NCBI RefSeq assembly: GCF_014898815.1
Contig: NW_026515477.1
Span: 868,001 to 932,000 of the forward strand
Source of the DNA: Panonychus citri
Taxonomy: Eukaryota; Arthropoda; Arachnida; Trombidiformes; Tetranychidae
Reading direction: 5' to 3'
Length of the DNA: 64,000 nucleotides
The notes under the pieces were generated by a model, which worked only from the letters and a program-made list of their open reading frames with translations, was not told the DNA's origin and searched no databases. The position numbers and the translations under genes are program-made. The stretch's first letter is position 1, and each line of letters starts with the position of its first letter. Shown here in pieces: positions 12,901-26,947 of this stretch.

Positions 12901-15900
12901 TGCATTCAATTTAACTTGAAACCAAAATTCATTCGTAATTCGTATGCAGGAATAGTTAGATTCCCAATTTGGAATCATTGTAAAACAATGATAATAGAAT
13001 AGACTATTAAATGCACAATCAGTTGATTCCAATTGCGAAAATTTTTTTGTCAATTTGTATTTGAATTCGAAATTTTTGAATAAAAATATTCTCAATGTTG
13101 GTCAGTTTATATTGTTCATCATGAACGCTGAACTTTCAATGATTGATGATTGAATGGAAATCTGTTTCCAATGAGATCAATGAATGATTCTGACAAAATG
13201 ATATCGATAAGTTATGATTTCATCTGAATACATGATAAATTATTTCGTAACCAGAAACACAGAGTTTTGTGTTTTACTTCACCGAGAAAATAAAAGTTCA
13301 ACATGATAACGGAAAAAAATAAAATAAAACAGAATTGATAACAGAACAAAAAATTATAATTCTACTTTCTTTTCTCATTCACTTCAGTTGATAGTTGGAA
13401 ACAAATGATTTTTATATCAGCTTCAATCGAGTATTCACTTCATTTATCATGCAACTAAATTCCTAGTCAACAATAATGATAATATAAAACAGATGATATT
13501 CTGATGTTACCAATGGACAGAAACATAGGTCAGCATTCATATTTCGAGTTCATAGAGATCATTTCAGTTCTTAATCGATTACTTATCATGAGAACTTGAT
13601 AATCGTTTATTCTGAACCAAAAAGTGAAATAAAAACCAGAGACAAGGTCATATGAAACTCTGAAAATTGTCATTCGTTTGTAAAGGTCGATTAAAGAAAT
13701 ATTATTCTCATAATCGAATCTCAATTCGGGACATTGAAAATCGTTAGATATTCTGATCACCACTAAAGAATTCTGTATCTAATAGTAAAGTTTAATTATC
13801 ATTTCTTTTGAAAAAAAATTGTGAGCTTAAACCGATCAAAATTCACAGAGAAAATTTTTTGTAACTGAGCATTTTCTATGGTGAAAATGGTGAAATTTAA
13901 TAAACTAAATCAATGAAATATATGATTACGATAATAGAGATAAAAAGAGTTGATAAAATATGAAGAAAATAAATTTTGACATTGGTAATGGTTTTGTCTA
14001 TTTCTTTCATAGCATTCAGATCAAAATTTTCCCGTTTTCATGGTGATACACTGAATTATCTGAATACTTTCACAACAGGGAATCAAAGCTAACGATGAAA
14101 AATAGTGACTATAAATAGGTTCCTTTTAGTTTCCATTAAGTTTACTATTGTGTTTCAATTTCAATCCTAATTATCTCCATTTCTCAGTCATTGTTTATTA
14201 TCAACAGAAAAAGCCCCATGAAGAGAAAACATCAGCATGAATTCAAAAATATCGGAATATCGATATTTAGACTTAGAGTTATTTTTCTTCATTCATAGTT
14301 TAAACCTCATTAAATTACCAATTCCCAAAGAATCAACTGATAAAATGTTAAATTTCGCTAAGAAACAACAGTAAATGAAATTCATTCTTGATTTGTTCAT
14401 AAGAATCTGAGATTTTCATGAGAAAATAAAGTCTTCTAAACTACCTTGAAGATTTTGTCCTCAATCTATCAAATCCCAGAATAGAGATCATCTCGATCAT
14501 CGTGATAATAGTTATCCTTTCTCATTCCAATTATCTTTTGATACACTTTCATCTTTTTTCATCTTCTCATCTTTCTTCATCTTCAATTTCTAACCTTTTC
14601 CCATTTTCTTTACCAATTTAATATCTTTCAAAGTGTGAACAAAGCAATTGACTGGGAGGTGTAACAATAACATGGAACCAAAAGTCTAATGATAAAAAAT
14701 AATAATATTAGCTCTCTCTCTCTTCTCGTTTTCTCTCTCTCTCTCTCTCTCTCTTCCTATTATCGCCATCATTAATGAGCAATGAACTTTCAATTTTCCA
14801 ATGTCTATCAAGTAGAAGTAGAGAAGAAAAATTCTCTATCACAAAATAAGAAATAAAATATATCACAAATAAGATAAAGAGAATCGGTAGTTACTAAAGT
14901 TTCAGTCACACCCTGAAAAAAAGTGTTTCACTTGGATTGTGATGAAAAAGGATGAAAAAAAAGTTTTTTCTCACACCATGAAAAAGAAAGGAAGATTCTT
15001 CATGCTATCGAAATTAAATTTTCAGATCAGAACTTGGACTTAGAAAGATAAGAAAAAAAAAAGTTTCTTCATTTTTCTGCTTCTCGAATCCTCACCATTC
15101 AATGCTCTCTCCTGAAACCATTATATTATATTACATATTGAATCAATTGTGTGAATGGTGAAAGATGAAAGTGAAAAAATAATATTATCTTTATAATGGG
15201 TTGAATCAATTCTTTTACCATGAACCTTAAGGCTACTGAACTGATTTACTTTTCACCAAATGATGATATGTACCACCATTATTATCGTTTCTCTCTTGTC
15301 TCTTATTTCTCACTCTCTTTTATTATTATTTTTAGAACTTTTTTATCTTCACTTTCAACGAATAGATAAGATAACGGTGAATGGTCTTACCTTTTTCTAA
15401 TGTTACCTGGGTAATTGACTGGGAAGATTCTGATGACCCAAGAGCATTTTTAGCGATCACTCGAAATTCATAGTTAGTTGTTGGCTTTAGATTATCAATA
15501 TAGAGAGAAGTTGATAAACCTGAATCTCTTGACTCGGTTACTTTTGTATTCCATGATGACGATGATGATATTGGACGATATTGAACAATATATTCCATTA
15601 TTGGTGAGTTACCGTTATATGGTTCGGACCAGGATATTAGTAGAGAATCGCTTTTAACTTCACCAATGTTGAGATTTATTGGTGTTTCTGGTGTTTCCTG
15701 GACAATTAAACGAAATGTTTTCTCAGCTGAACCAAAAGGATTCGTGGATATACAAGTGAACAAAGCTGAATCACTTCTATCTACGGAACCAATAATTAAA
15801 TCAACTGAAGAGATTAGATTATCGGAAACGGAAGTTTTCTTATTCTCTTCCATCCTGTATCGACCTCCAATCATCAACTGTTCCAGATCAACATCATCCT

Positions 15901-16139
15901 TTTTCCATGAGTAACTTAATGGATTATCACCTGAGGCATTACATGTTAATCTAACGGATTCACTTTTTTTCACGATTTTCGATACAAAGGTTGAACCAAA
16001 TGTCGGAGGACCTGAAAAAATACAAGAACACAAAAAGAACGAGAGAAAAATTCAGATCATTCAATCGATTTGATCACATGAATAAAATGTTGACATCTCT
16101 CTCTCTCTCTTAAAGCTCATTAAAAAATGAAAATCTGTC

Positions 16140-16181
<42 letters not shown>

Positions 16182-19100
16182 GTGATAAATTCCTAGTGAA
16201 ATATTCGAGCATCCAAAAGGATAATTGAGATAAATTCATTCTGTCAACAGGCAAAGAGAGATGGTTAATATAACATATCGAACTGAGAGAAAAATTTATA
16301 TTAAAATAGCATCATCCTGATAATCAGTTGCAATTTTTTTCTCTCAATATTTTCAGTTCATACTACGATTCCAAGAATTCTGGTAAATTGATAATCGTTA
16401 AACTCATACAAAAAAAGAGTGAGAGAGGAAAAAAGATTAATATTTTCACTTTCTCTGAGTATAATTTATCGTTAAATTCATTATGATCACAAGTAATAAC
16501 CTCATGATATTATTATCATGTTAAATACTCGATTAGTGTCTAATCATATTTCACCAAGAAAAATATCTAAAAAAAATGCTACAACAATTGTTTCCTTTAT
16601 ATAAATATAAATATAACAGAATCTTGTCTTTCTTCAAGAATTTTCAGAATTTTAACAATTCAGAGAAAATCATAAATGATAACTTTTCTTCAACAATATG
16701 TATGCCACATAGCATTTAATACACTGAGTAATATCATCATGATATTAATAATAATATAATGATAACATGGCGTGATATGATTACCACTATTCTGATTATC
16801 ATGATAAACAGAATAGGAAAATAAGTCTTATCCATCATGTTGCTATTATTTTTCAATTCTGCCAACATGGTGAATGGATGAATTTCATTCCCGCTTCTTA
16901 TTTGGTTTAAAAATTCAAGTGATTTATGTTTCTTTTTTGTGTCATATCAACATTTTATTTCTTATGAAAATGTTTTACTCACAAATCTTAATGATTATCA
17001 TCATCAAGATATTATAATTCCGTCATGTTAAACAATATTAAAGGTGAAATGAGTTAACAAGATCAAAACCCTAGATTAAAGGTTATTAAAATTCAATATT
17101 AAGCTTATCTAATAATATTTTTCTCACAAAGTTTAAAGTGGGTATTCAGGTTATTTGGAAATTTATTTTATCTTTGAGCAAATTTACTCATCTACCCTCA
17201 TCAATATGAGAACTTATCAATTATTCACTTTATGAATATACGATAATATCAACAGGTAATTCTCAATTTAATGGAGCTTGTTATCATCTTCTTACTGCCA
17301 ATTCCAACTGATTCATTCATAATTGAACATTACGAGTATTCATATTTAAGCCTGTTTTTCATCATTGTCATGGAATACAAAGAAAAAAAAAATAAGATAA
17401 TAAAATATTTCATGAAACTGAACTGGTGGAAAAATATTTAGGCGAAAAATTAAACGAGTGAAATATTATTACCATTAGAATAAGGAAATAACGGTAAATG
17501 TGAATTGAATGAGGAGGAATAAAAGTAAGAGTAAGATGAAGATGAAGATAATTGGGATGATATCAAAAGAAATGAATCCAATTCAATTTTCAGTTTCAAT
17601 TCACATTTTGTTTTATATTTTTTTTCCTCATTCACTTAAAACTCAAATGAAGAAACCAATTGAAAATTGGATTACATTCAACAGAACAAATTTGAATAAG
17701 TCTTTCACTTAACTTGTCTTTTTTTCTTACAATTTTCTCATCATCTTCATCCTCATCCATTCAAATTCCTCCAAGTTAAAAATATCATCTCACATTTTCA
17801 GCTACTGAGAACTTCATCTCTTCCCATCAGAACATTATCTTTATCCTTTTCTCGTGATTAACTTTAAATAAGTTGAACAATCTCAATAATCATTTTCCAT
17901 CAGCACAAATCAATATCAATCTAATGATATTCAAATAATTATCTTTGATTATTTTCACAGACCTGTGAACATATTAATGTGTTTATCCAACCAATAAAAA
18001 TATGCAATGCTAATTAATATCATTATTAAAACCTATCAACATTTCGCCTGGTATATCATTATTATCACACAATTTTCCTCTTCCATCCATCTAATCAACA
18101 GAATATCTAATTTCATCTTTCAGAACTTTTTCCCATTCAGTTTCCCATCATGTAATATAAAAAAAAACATCACCTTCAAGCAATAACCTTTTACTTAATG
18201 ATGGAAAAGTTAAGTTTAGTAATAACTGAGGGCTAAAAAAAAGCTTATTAACATTCATCTTGATTGATTCTTAGCATTCAAGATGAATCATCATGAATGG
18301 ATAAACTTGTGATTCCCAACTAATATAATGTTAATTGTCAGCATTTAAGTTAATCAACAGATTCAAATATCTCTATTGATATTAGATGATTTGAAAATGA
18401 TAATATTACAAGTTGAAAATTTGACATCAACTTTAAGTTGATTGAAATGTGAAAGTGTTAAAGGTTAATTATATAAATATTATGATCAGTTTTATGAAAC
18501 TTACTGTGAGCTTTTAAGTTGATAACTTTACTCAATGCTGGATTAACCCCATTCGTGGCTTGGCACATATATTTTCCAGAATCAGATGAGCCAACGAGAT
18601 TAATGAAAAGTGACCCATTCTCCAGAATATGAATATGAGGATTACTTATAATGGTTTTAAATGTTGCTTTTGCTTCATTGGGATCAACTTCTTCCTTTTT
18701 CCAACGAATCTGAGGCTCAGGGAATCCTGAAGCTTGACAGTCAAGTATAACTCGAGCTCCATTGATTACTTCCAAGTCAATTGGTTCCTTAATCCATGTT
18801 GGTGAGACTGAAGAAGGAGAAATGATAAAAATCGATTGACATGAGATAACAAAAAAAAAAGCGGAAAGAAATAGAAACAAAATTATTCCTTCGGAAAGAA
18901 ACTTTTTGAAAAACGAAAACTTTTTCTTACTTCTCATCGAATTTTCTTATTCAGTGCTAAATACATACTCTCAAAGTGTATTTGTTGTATTATTGAGATA
19001 TCAAGAAAAGAAAATGATAAAATATATTCTCGAACAAGTGAAAATTTCATAACTATTCAATTCATCTGAAAAGTGAATAGTTTTCTACCTTTCTTGTGAC

Positions 19101-22100
19101 ATTTCATGATAAAGTTCTAATACCTTGAATTCTGAGCAAGTTCCAGATGTTGAAGGAAAAGTTCATTTTCACCTCTTCCACTCTCAGGAAACATAATTTC
19201 TGGAAAATATTTCTCCATGTGACATATGAGCATTTCCTTTGTTTTTTTTAAACTTCGTTCTCTTAACAATTCTCACTTTAAACCGGAAAAGAATTATGAT
19301 TTTAAATTCAATGGATTCAATTTGAAAAGTTCTCAAAGATTTTTTTTCTCTGCCGTTGTTCAGTTAGATTACAATGATTATATCAAATTTCATAGAAAAG
19401 TAAAGAAAGAAACAGAAAGTAGATATAAAAATGAACTTTACTCAGCTTTGTCTAGATAAAAAAAAAGTTCTGATAAAGTTTTGACTAACAATCATATCAA
19501 ATATATTATCGTATTGAATAGAGTTGACAAAATTGAGAATTGAAAACTTTGTCAGGTCAGATAAAAAATATTGACAATTTCAGATATGATTTATAAAAAA
19601 AAGGGTCGACTCAGTATCAGAACTTTTTTCAGTCCATATCTTTCTTATCATGAAAATGGTGTAACAAATGATGATAATAATGATAAGTGTGACAATGGTC
19701 AAGATAATTTATCATGTTTATCTAGAGAATTGATTCAGAAGTTTTTTTCTTCTTTTTTTCCATTCTTTGTCCATTCTTCAAAAACTGACATTCAAGTTCC
19801 AAGAGAACATTTTTCTTTCTGTTATTGAAATTGATAAAATTTCTCCTTTCTAATCATAATTCTTATTCTGTCCAAAATTCCATGGGTAATAATCAGCTAT
19901 CTGAATATTTCTTCATGGTAACACACTCACATTATTTCAAGTAATGTTCAAAATCTTTGACAGATATTACATACTGACCACAAGAATGATAAACACACAG
20001 AAATACCTTGCAAAGTATATACACAATATCAATCAAATTCTGAGTCTCATACAGAAAAAAAATTCCGTTCAGATTTTCATTATAGCAAAGCTTTAAATTG
20101 ACGCAGAATGAAAAAAACTTAAACGAAGATGAAAATTAGATAATAAATTATTGATAAAGTGACATGGATAACGGTAAACTATTAGTGTTACAATAATATC
20201 ATGAGATAATATCTTGAATAAAAGTATCAACAAATTGATTATTTTATATTTTCTCAGTCTGCTGATAATGTGATAAAATTGTATTTCAAACTTTATCTTA
20301 TCATCATCATCATTATCATCATTATAAAATGATGATTAAATCGATTTTTCTCTGTTCAAATGTCTTTTTGATCTTCTCACACTTTATCAGAATTGCTTGA
20401 GATGCTAAAAACATACTGAAGAAAATGCTATCTCTTGAGAAGACCAAAAAAGATCTAGCATTTTATTATCTAAACAGCAAAATGATACAAAAGATTGAAA
20501 ATATTTTCCAACAATTTTAACTGATTATTTTCAGTGTTACCCTTCTAGGCTGATAATCTAACTCAGGGTGATTATTGAAGATGCAAGTTGAATAAAACAA
20601 GAGAGGAAGAAAATGTCTCAGTGATGAAAATGCTGAGATAAGAATTGGAAGATTATGATAACAGTGCTAATGTCTAGTTTATGGATCGGAAAGTTCAAGG
20701 CAGAATCTGATGAGTCAAGTGAAAAAAAAGATGAGACTGTTTTGAGTTGAGGTTATTGCTTTTTGATTGATAACCCTTGATTCGTGGTGAGTAGTTGATT
20801 TTCAAGAATGTTAAGTCCAAGAATAAGAATGAGCTGCGAAGATGAAGATGCTAAGAAAAGATGATGAGAGAGAGAAAAAAACTTCTCAAATGTTCTGATA
20901 GTAAACTGGATGAAAAAAAAACAAACGAGAATAAAATGACCAAAACGAGAATAATATTTGTCAATAATACAAAGTTCGATAGCGAATAATATTAAGTCAA
21001 GAGATGGAAAAGTTTTATTTCTCCATCAAAAATATTTCTATTTTTCCATAAAACAATTACGATCTAAACAAATATTAACCTATTAATATATCGAATGATA
21101 GTTCGTAATCATAGACAGATAGAGAATCGAATCAAAGTTGATTCTGATTCTAAATAGAAATGAATAAAAGTAAACTATCAAGTTCGAGTTGAAGAATGAA
21201 TCACCTATTCGAGGAACCTTATCAGTTTCAGGGCTGTTGGAAATTCTTATATATTGTTTGTTTATCTGTATGAGTTTATCTACAGAACTTTCAGAATCAT
21301 CTGATCAAGAAGATAGAGAGAAATTCCTGAATTGAGAAAAAAATACTTTTCGATACAAAAAGTTAACTCGAGTTATTATAATAAAGTTATCAAGTGTGAA
21401 AGCTTTTAGTTTATCTTTTTTTTCACCTTATTTCTTATCTGTTGCTACAGTTCAACATTGCGATCATTAAGTTCACTTTAATGTTCAATAATCATCAATG
21501 AATCACTTGGTATATTATCTCACTCAATAGAGAATTGATAGTAAATGAGAACTCGACTTGTTAACTTCTCGAATCAAAGACTGTTTTGGATGAAAAAAGG
21601 GTAACCGATTCATTCTGATGCATTTGAACAGACTTGAAGATCTTAGGAAGCAAAGAAATCATGATAAAGACTAAAAGGAGGAAGTGAATGTATTGAAGGA
21701 AATGTAGAAATAAGATGAAAAAAATGAATGAAAAAATGTCGACGAAATTAGGAAAAATCGAACATCATTATTCTTACTTTGATGTTCTGGGAAAAAAGTC
21801 GAAACAGCAATTTCGTCAGTTCGTCTCAAACTGAAAGGAAAAAATTCCGTAAGAAATTCACTTGGAATCTAATATTTTCAAGGTTCATTCTGATCTAATC
21901 CTTCAAGTTCTTGATAAAATAACGGGAATTTTGTGTTGAAAAACCACAGAAAATGAATCATGGTGAATTTGAAACTGTAACGTTTGTGATAAGAATGAAA
22001 AAGAATCAGATAAACCGATAATATTGATTTCTATTCATTAACGGAACTCATTGAGAAACTTGTATTCCAATTTAGACAAGAAAAAAACAGCTAAACATGG

Positions 22101-25100
22101 TAACAATGATTAATGATTACAACCCTGAAACTGAATTAAATCAGTGTAACAATCAATTGTCTAGTATAAGAAGAAAAGTTTAAAGTTAATTGCGAATGAA
22201 ATTGTTTTCCATCAGCATTATTAATTGTTTTTGATTGTTAGAATTAAAGTTTCTTTCCTTTTTTTTTAGTTAGATTGTTTTTCTTTCATTGAATAATAAC
22301 AACACCAAAATATAATGAACATTGTAAGTTAATTATCTTGTTCTTGTTCACTATTGTTTTCCTATTGTTAGCATACCTTTAACAATCATCTCAGCGGTAT
22401 AATTAACACTCGATGCTGAATTTGATGCTAAACAAGTATAATTGCCAGTATGCTGGGTTGTTAACGATTGAAAGGTTATTGTTGATGTGAAACTATTCAG
22501 CATTTCGATTCGAGTTCCAAACTCATTTGAGTCCAGTTTGATTCCATCTTTGTACCAATCGATGTGAATCGGCCCATCGCCAGAACTTACTGAGCAAAAT
22601 GCTACACTTCTCATACCCTCCTCCATATCCTTTGGGAATACAAATGGATCGATCCGAGGACCAACTGCAAAAGGAAAAGATACAAAATGATAGGAAAATA
22701 TTAGCAAATAAAAAAAGTTCAAATTCGAAATCAATTATCATTTAATCAACCATGTAAATGATAAAACAAATTCCCAGTTAATTTACCATGGAGAACATAA
22801 TAATTAAAGTTTAATACTCTTTCTCTCTCTCTCTCTATTGGTATGAAATAGATTAAGTTATTCAATCGGTCCAATGGTTAAATGATTTGAAACAATTTCC
22901 AATTTCTATTCACTTGATTATTTAAATTTCCACTATTTAATTATCATGGATTGATTCAATTACCATGGAAAGTTTAATGATGATCTTACACAAATGGAAA
23001 TAGTTGTTAAGTAGCTTGAGTATTTTAAATCTTTTAGCTGTCAATCACAATGTGAAAATACAATTTAATGTCAACTTTATTAATACACTTGTAGGTCAAA
23101 GAGGTTCAATTGTGATATCAACAAGCTCAATTCCATCTACTAATCATTCATTTCCCATGAATTACATGAAATATTTTCGGAAATTATTTCAAAACTATTA
23201 CTACTATTTTAATTGGTGACATAATCACTCAACCTTTGAATAAATTTCCTCTCAATGTCATCTCTTAATTGTCATTGAGTTTTATTCATACTCCAAATTT
23301 ATCAAACAATAACTATAATGGAAAGTAAAAAATGATCAAAATAATATCAATCAATTGAAATATTGACTTCGTAACACATCATAAGGATAAAGGTCATTTC
23401 AATGATCATTTACAGTTCATGATTCCGGTGAAATGTTCATCATATGCTCCTAATAGAATCGTTGTAGTATGAAAAGTGAATTCATTTATCATGTTAACAT
23501 TAAATGAGATTGGATGAAAATAAACCAATATCAAATCTATAAGTTGAGTTGTTGATAATATTGTGAGATAGCAAAAAACTAACAAGTTAAATAAAATGAT
23601 AAATAAATAAACATCATGAAATAAATGTGACAATTTTTATCAATTTGAGTAACGATAATTATGATTACCATGATAATATTTTGACGATGGTTTTTGATCA
23701 TCATCATTAAATTTAAGAGTTTTAAGTTTCAAATATGTGAAAAGAATCCAATTCTGAGACAGTTTCTTATCCATAAATGTAATAATAATACTTTTCTTGG
23801 TAATCATAATGATGACCATTATCACCATGATCATGAGTTGATGAAATATATATTAAACTTGTGAATTTCAGAATTGGTTGGATAAAAAAAGTGAGTAGGT
23901 GCGTATTTAAGGGATGAAATATGGTGTCAATAAAGTTAAGTAGGAAGACAATATGAGTTGTCATCATCATCATCATTCTCATGAGAAATTCTGTAAAAAA
24001 AGATTCCAAAAAATAACAACGATTCAGCTTAAGAGAGAGAGAGAGAGAGAGAGACTTAAATTGAGCTTTATGAGCACGCAATTCCTGCTGAGAGCATGAT
24101 GATGATGAAGATGCAAAAATGTGAGTAACATGTGTTGTCATCATCATCTCTCAATTGCTTGATCATGATAATATATAATATCTGGTTTGCTCAATGTTTT
24201 CAGCGAGAATGAGTTAGTAATTCTGATAATCAATGTTAACTGATGGTCATTTAAATGACCTGATCATAAATCTTGGAATCCGAGTAGAGTCTCTGAAAGT
24301 TTGATTCCCTCGTAATTGTAAACAATTTATCATTGAGAAAATTTTCTGTAATTTACTTAAATGATAATATGAAAAAAAGTGATGGTCAAGATTAATAATA
24401 ACAGTTGTTGAGATATTATTTGATCAAATTTGCTCAAAAATAACAATGATAATCTTAGAGTTCAAGTTATCCTGTTTTCTTATTTTATTGACAGTTTAAG
24501 TAAAATGTTGTTGATAATATTATCAGCATCGAGTCGATTCTGATGTATTATATAGTAAATATTTAAGTGAGTGTAACGATCAAATAAAGAGATGGAGATG
24601 AAGATAAAGAGATGATCATGATGATGATGATGAAAAACAAACAAAATGTTTTTTTTTTCACCATTTTATCCTCTGATTCTCACTTGGCATTTTCTCTCTT
24701 CAGTTTTCATGGTATGAACTTAGATCTTTTTTTTTCACATCGAAAAGATTAACATTCCCTCTTCCCTACATTCTGAGTAACTGAACACTCAGCATGAATT
24801 CTGGTCCAATATCGTAGTTGTCGGTCAAAAATACTCCCATGGAAAATGTATAATCGATTAGGTTGGAACGAAAGTAGAATATGAGAGAGAAAACTTGAGG
24901 GAAAAAAAATTCTCTATGAATCCTTCAGGTTGTAGAATATAATGATGGTGAGAATACGAATGATAAATCGGAAGATGAAAGAAAGATGGCGAAAAAAAAT
25001 GAAGACAAAAGATGAGAAAGAGAGAAGAAAAAAACTACTGTCTTCTAATGGATCAAGTATTAAGATGTAGAAGGAATCAAAATCTTCCAAGCTGAATGTT

Positions 25101-26914
25101 TCACATTCTGTGTTACTTTTTTTCTAGTAACAATTTTTTCTATGATAATATTTACACACACACAGTAATTCATGTTCTTGAATCTCTGAATACCATGGAA
25201 ATGGTTCTGGTTTACATTGGTAAATTGTTGCATCTATTTTTTCATCATGTATCATGATTGTATATCAAACCAATTATATTATTGAAAAAGAAATGAAAAC
25301 TTACCCATAATTTTGAGGAAACATTTAGATTGATGTTGAGACTGTTGCTGGAAGTGCGAATGCTTTTTATTACTGTTGCCAGGATAATCTGATGATCCTT
25401 TTAGAGATGAACTTAATTGGCAAGAATAATATCCCTCGTCCACTTTACGATTAACATTTTTGACCAACAGTGAACCATTAGTGAAAACTTCCTGACGTCC
25501 ATTACTAGGAATCTGTTCATCATCTATCATTATTACAATTGTAGCGATAATGATGAAATATATATACAGAAAAAAAAGATGATACAGTAAATGAAAAAAA
25601 TCAAAACAATGATTACGAAAAGATAACAATGATAATAGCAAATTCAAGAGTATGGATGAGGTAAATTCATGGGAAAAATTGTTCATATGATATTGTGATG
25701 ATTCTGATAATGATGATAAGATGAAAACTAAACAACTGGGACATCAAATAAACATAAATCACTTGATTCAGTTTGTTTTTTACTCTATTTTCCTGTTGAT
25801 GTTTTTTGCTTGTTTATTTGATGGTTTTCTCTCTCTCTCTCTCATTCTCAATGGTTACATAATGAGACAATATGAGCCTCATGAACCATTCATCTCAATA
25901 AATTGTCCAATTTATCTTAACCAATTTCAAGGTTTTTATATATAAAATCAACAGATATCAACATAATATTTGCAAACGATTTACTATTTATAAGCCAACA
26001 TTGGCAGAGAGATATTAGTTTAAGGTATTTTCATAATGATTACATATTGAACACCCATTGACTTTGATGCAAATATTATCAAAATTTATTGCATTGTTTT
26101 TACCTCATCATTAACTGTCATCATCATTTTTACCTGTATTCTGTTGTAAAAGGTAACATGATAATACAGATAAATGGTAAAATCTAATCTGTAAACTGAA
26201 TATTTTGTTCCTGAGGTATGAAAAAAAAAGTGATTGATGAAAATGCTACTAAGTTGAAATTGATTATCAAAAATAAAGTTATCAGTTTAGTGACAGTTTT
26301 CAGGGAAGAAAAGTGAAAGTATATTTATTATGATAAACTTATTTGTTATTATCATTGGCGATACTTCATCAACTCGAACTGTTGAAAAACAAAGAAATGG
26401 ACAAGAAAAGGATTAGAAAAAAAATCAACTTTCTCTTTTCTAGAATCGATAGAATTGAACAGAACAAACCGAAAAGATGATGAAAGGAATGATGAAGAGA
26501 GAAAATCAAAAAAGAATCAACGATAATCCTTAAAGAATTATATTCTATTCTATTTCTTTTTTGTTTCTTTTTTTCTTTTCTCAATCTATTTCTCTCTCTC
26601 TTTTCATTCCAAAAAAAGAAACAACATTCAAAATATCGTAGAAATGTTGAGAAGAAAGCAATGTTCAGTTTAACCTCTCTCTCTCTCCATTTCTTTGGTC
26701 AAGTATTAGTATATTGTTTTCATCAACAAGAATCCACTGACCAGTGATAATGTTCAAATTCAAGCCCTAAGTCTCGAGTTGATTTTAAACTTAAGCCATT
26801 GTTTTGATTCACTTACAATTCATTCAGCTTTTTACCTAATAATAATCTCAGAACTTTTTCTTTCGTTTGAAATTTATCCATCAAAATCCATCATCAAGAT
26901 CTCTGATCCTCTTT

Positions 26915-26947
<33 letters not shown>

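Noticed and set aside
10117..15390. Search for FN3, FN4 and Ig10 exons in Dscam intron 9
   Set aside because: The open frames here (for example 11525-11743 and 13530-13763) lack Ig or FN signatures; nothing supports missing exons.
22377..22741. Signal-peptide-like extension upstream of the Ig7 exon
   Set aside because: Attractive because sDscams begin with an Ig7-like domain, but the in-frame start would be TTG and the codon before it is a stop; no ATG in frame.
23767..24147. 126-residue minus-strand ORF
   Set aside because: Built from GA and ATG repeats within an intron; no conserved motif.
25305..25686. ATG-initiated hydrophobic extension before exon 6
   Set aside because: It would start a protein in the middle of Ig6, and the extension is too long and irregular for a signal peptide.
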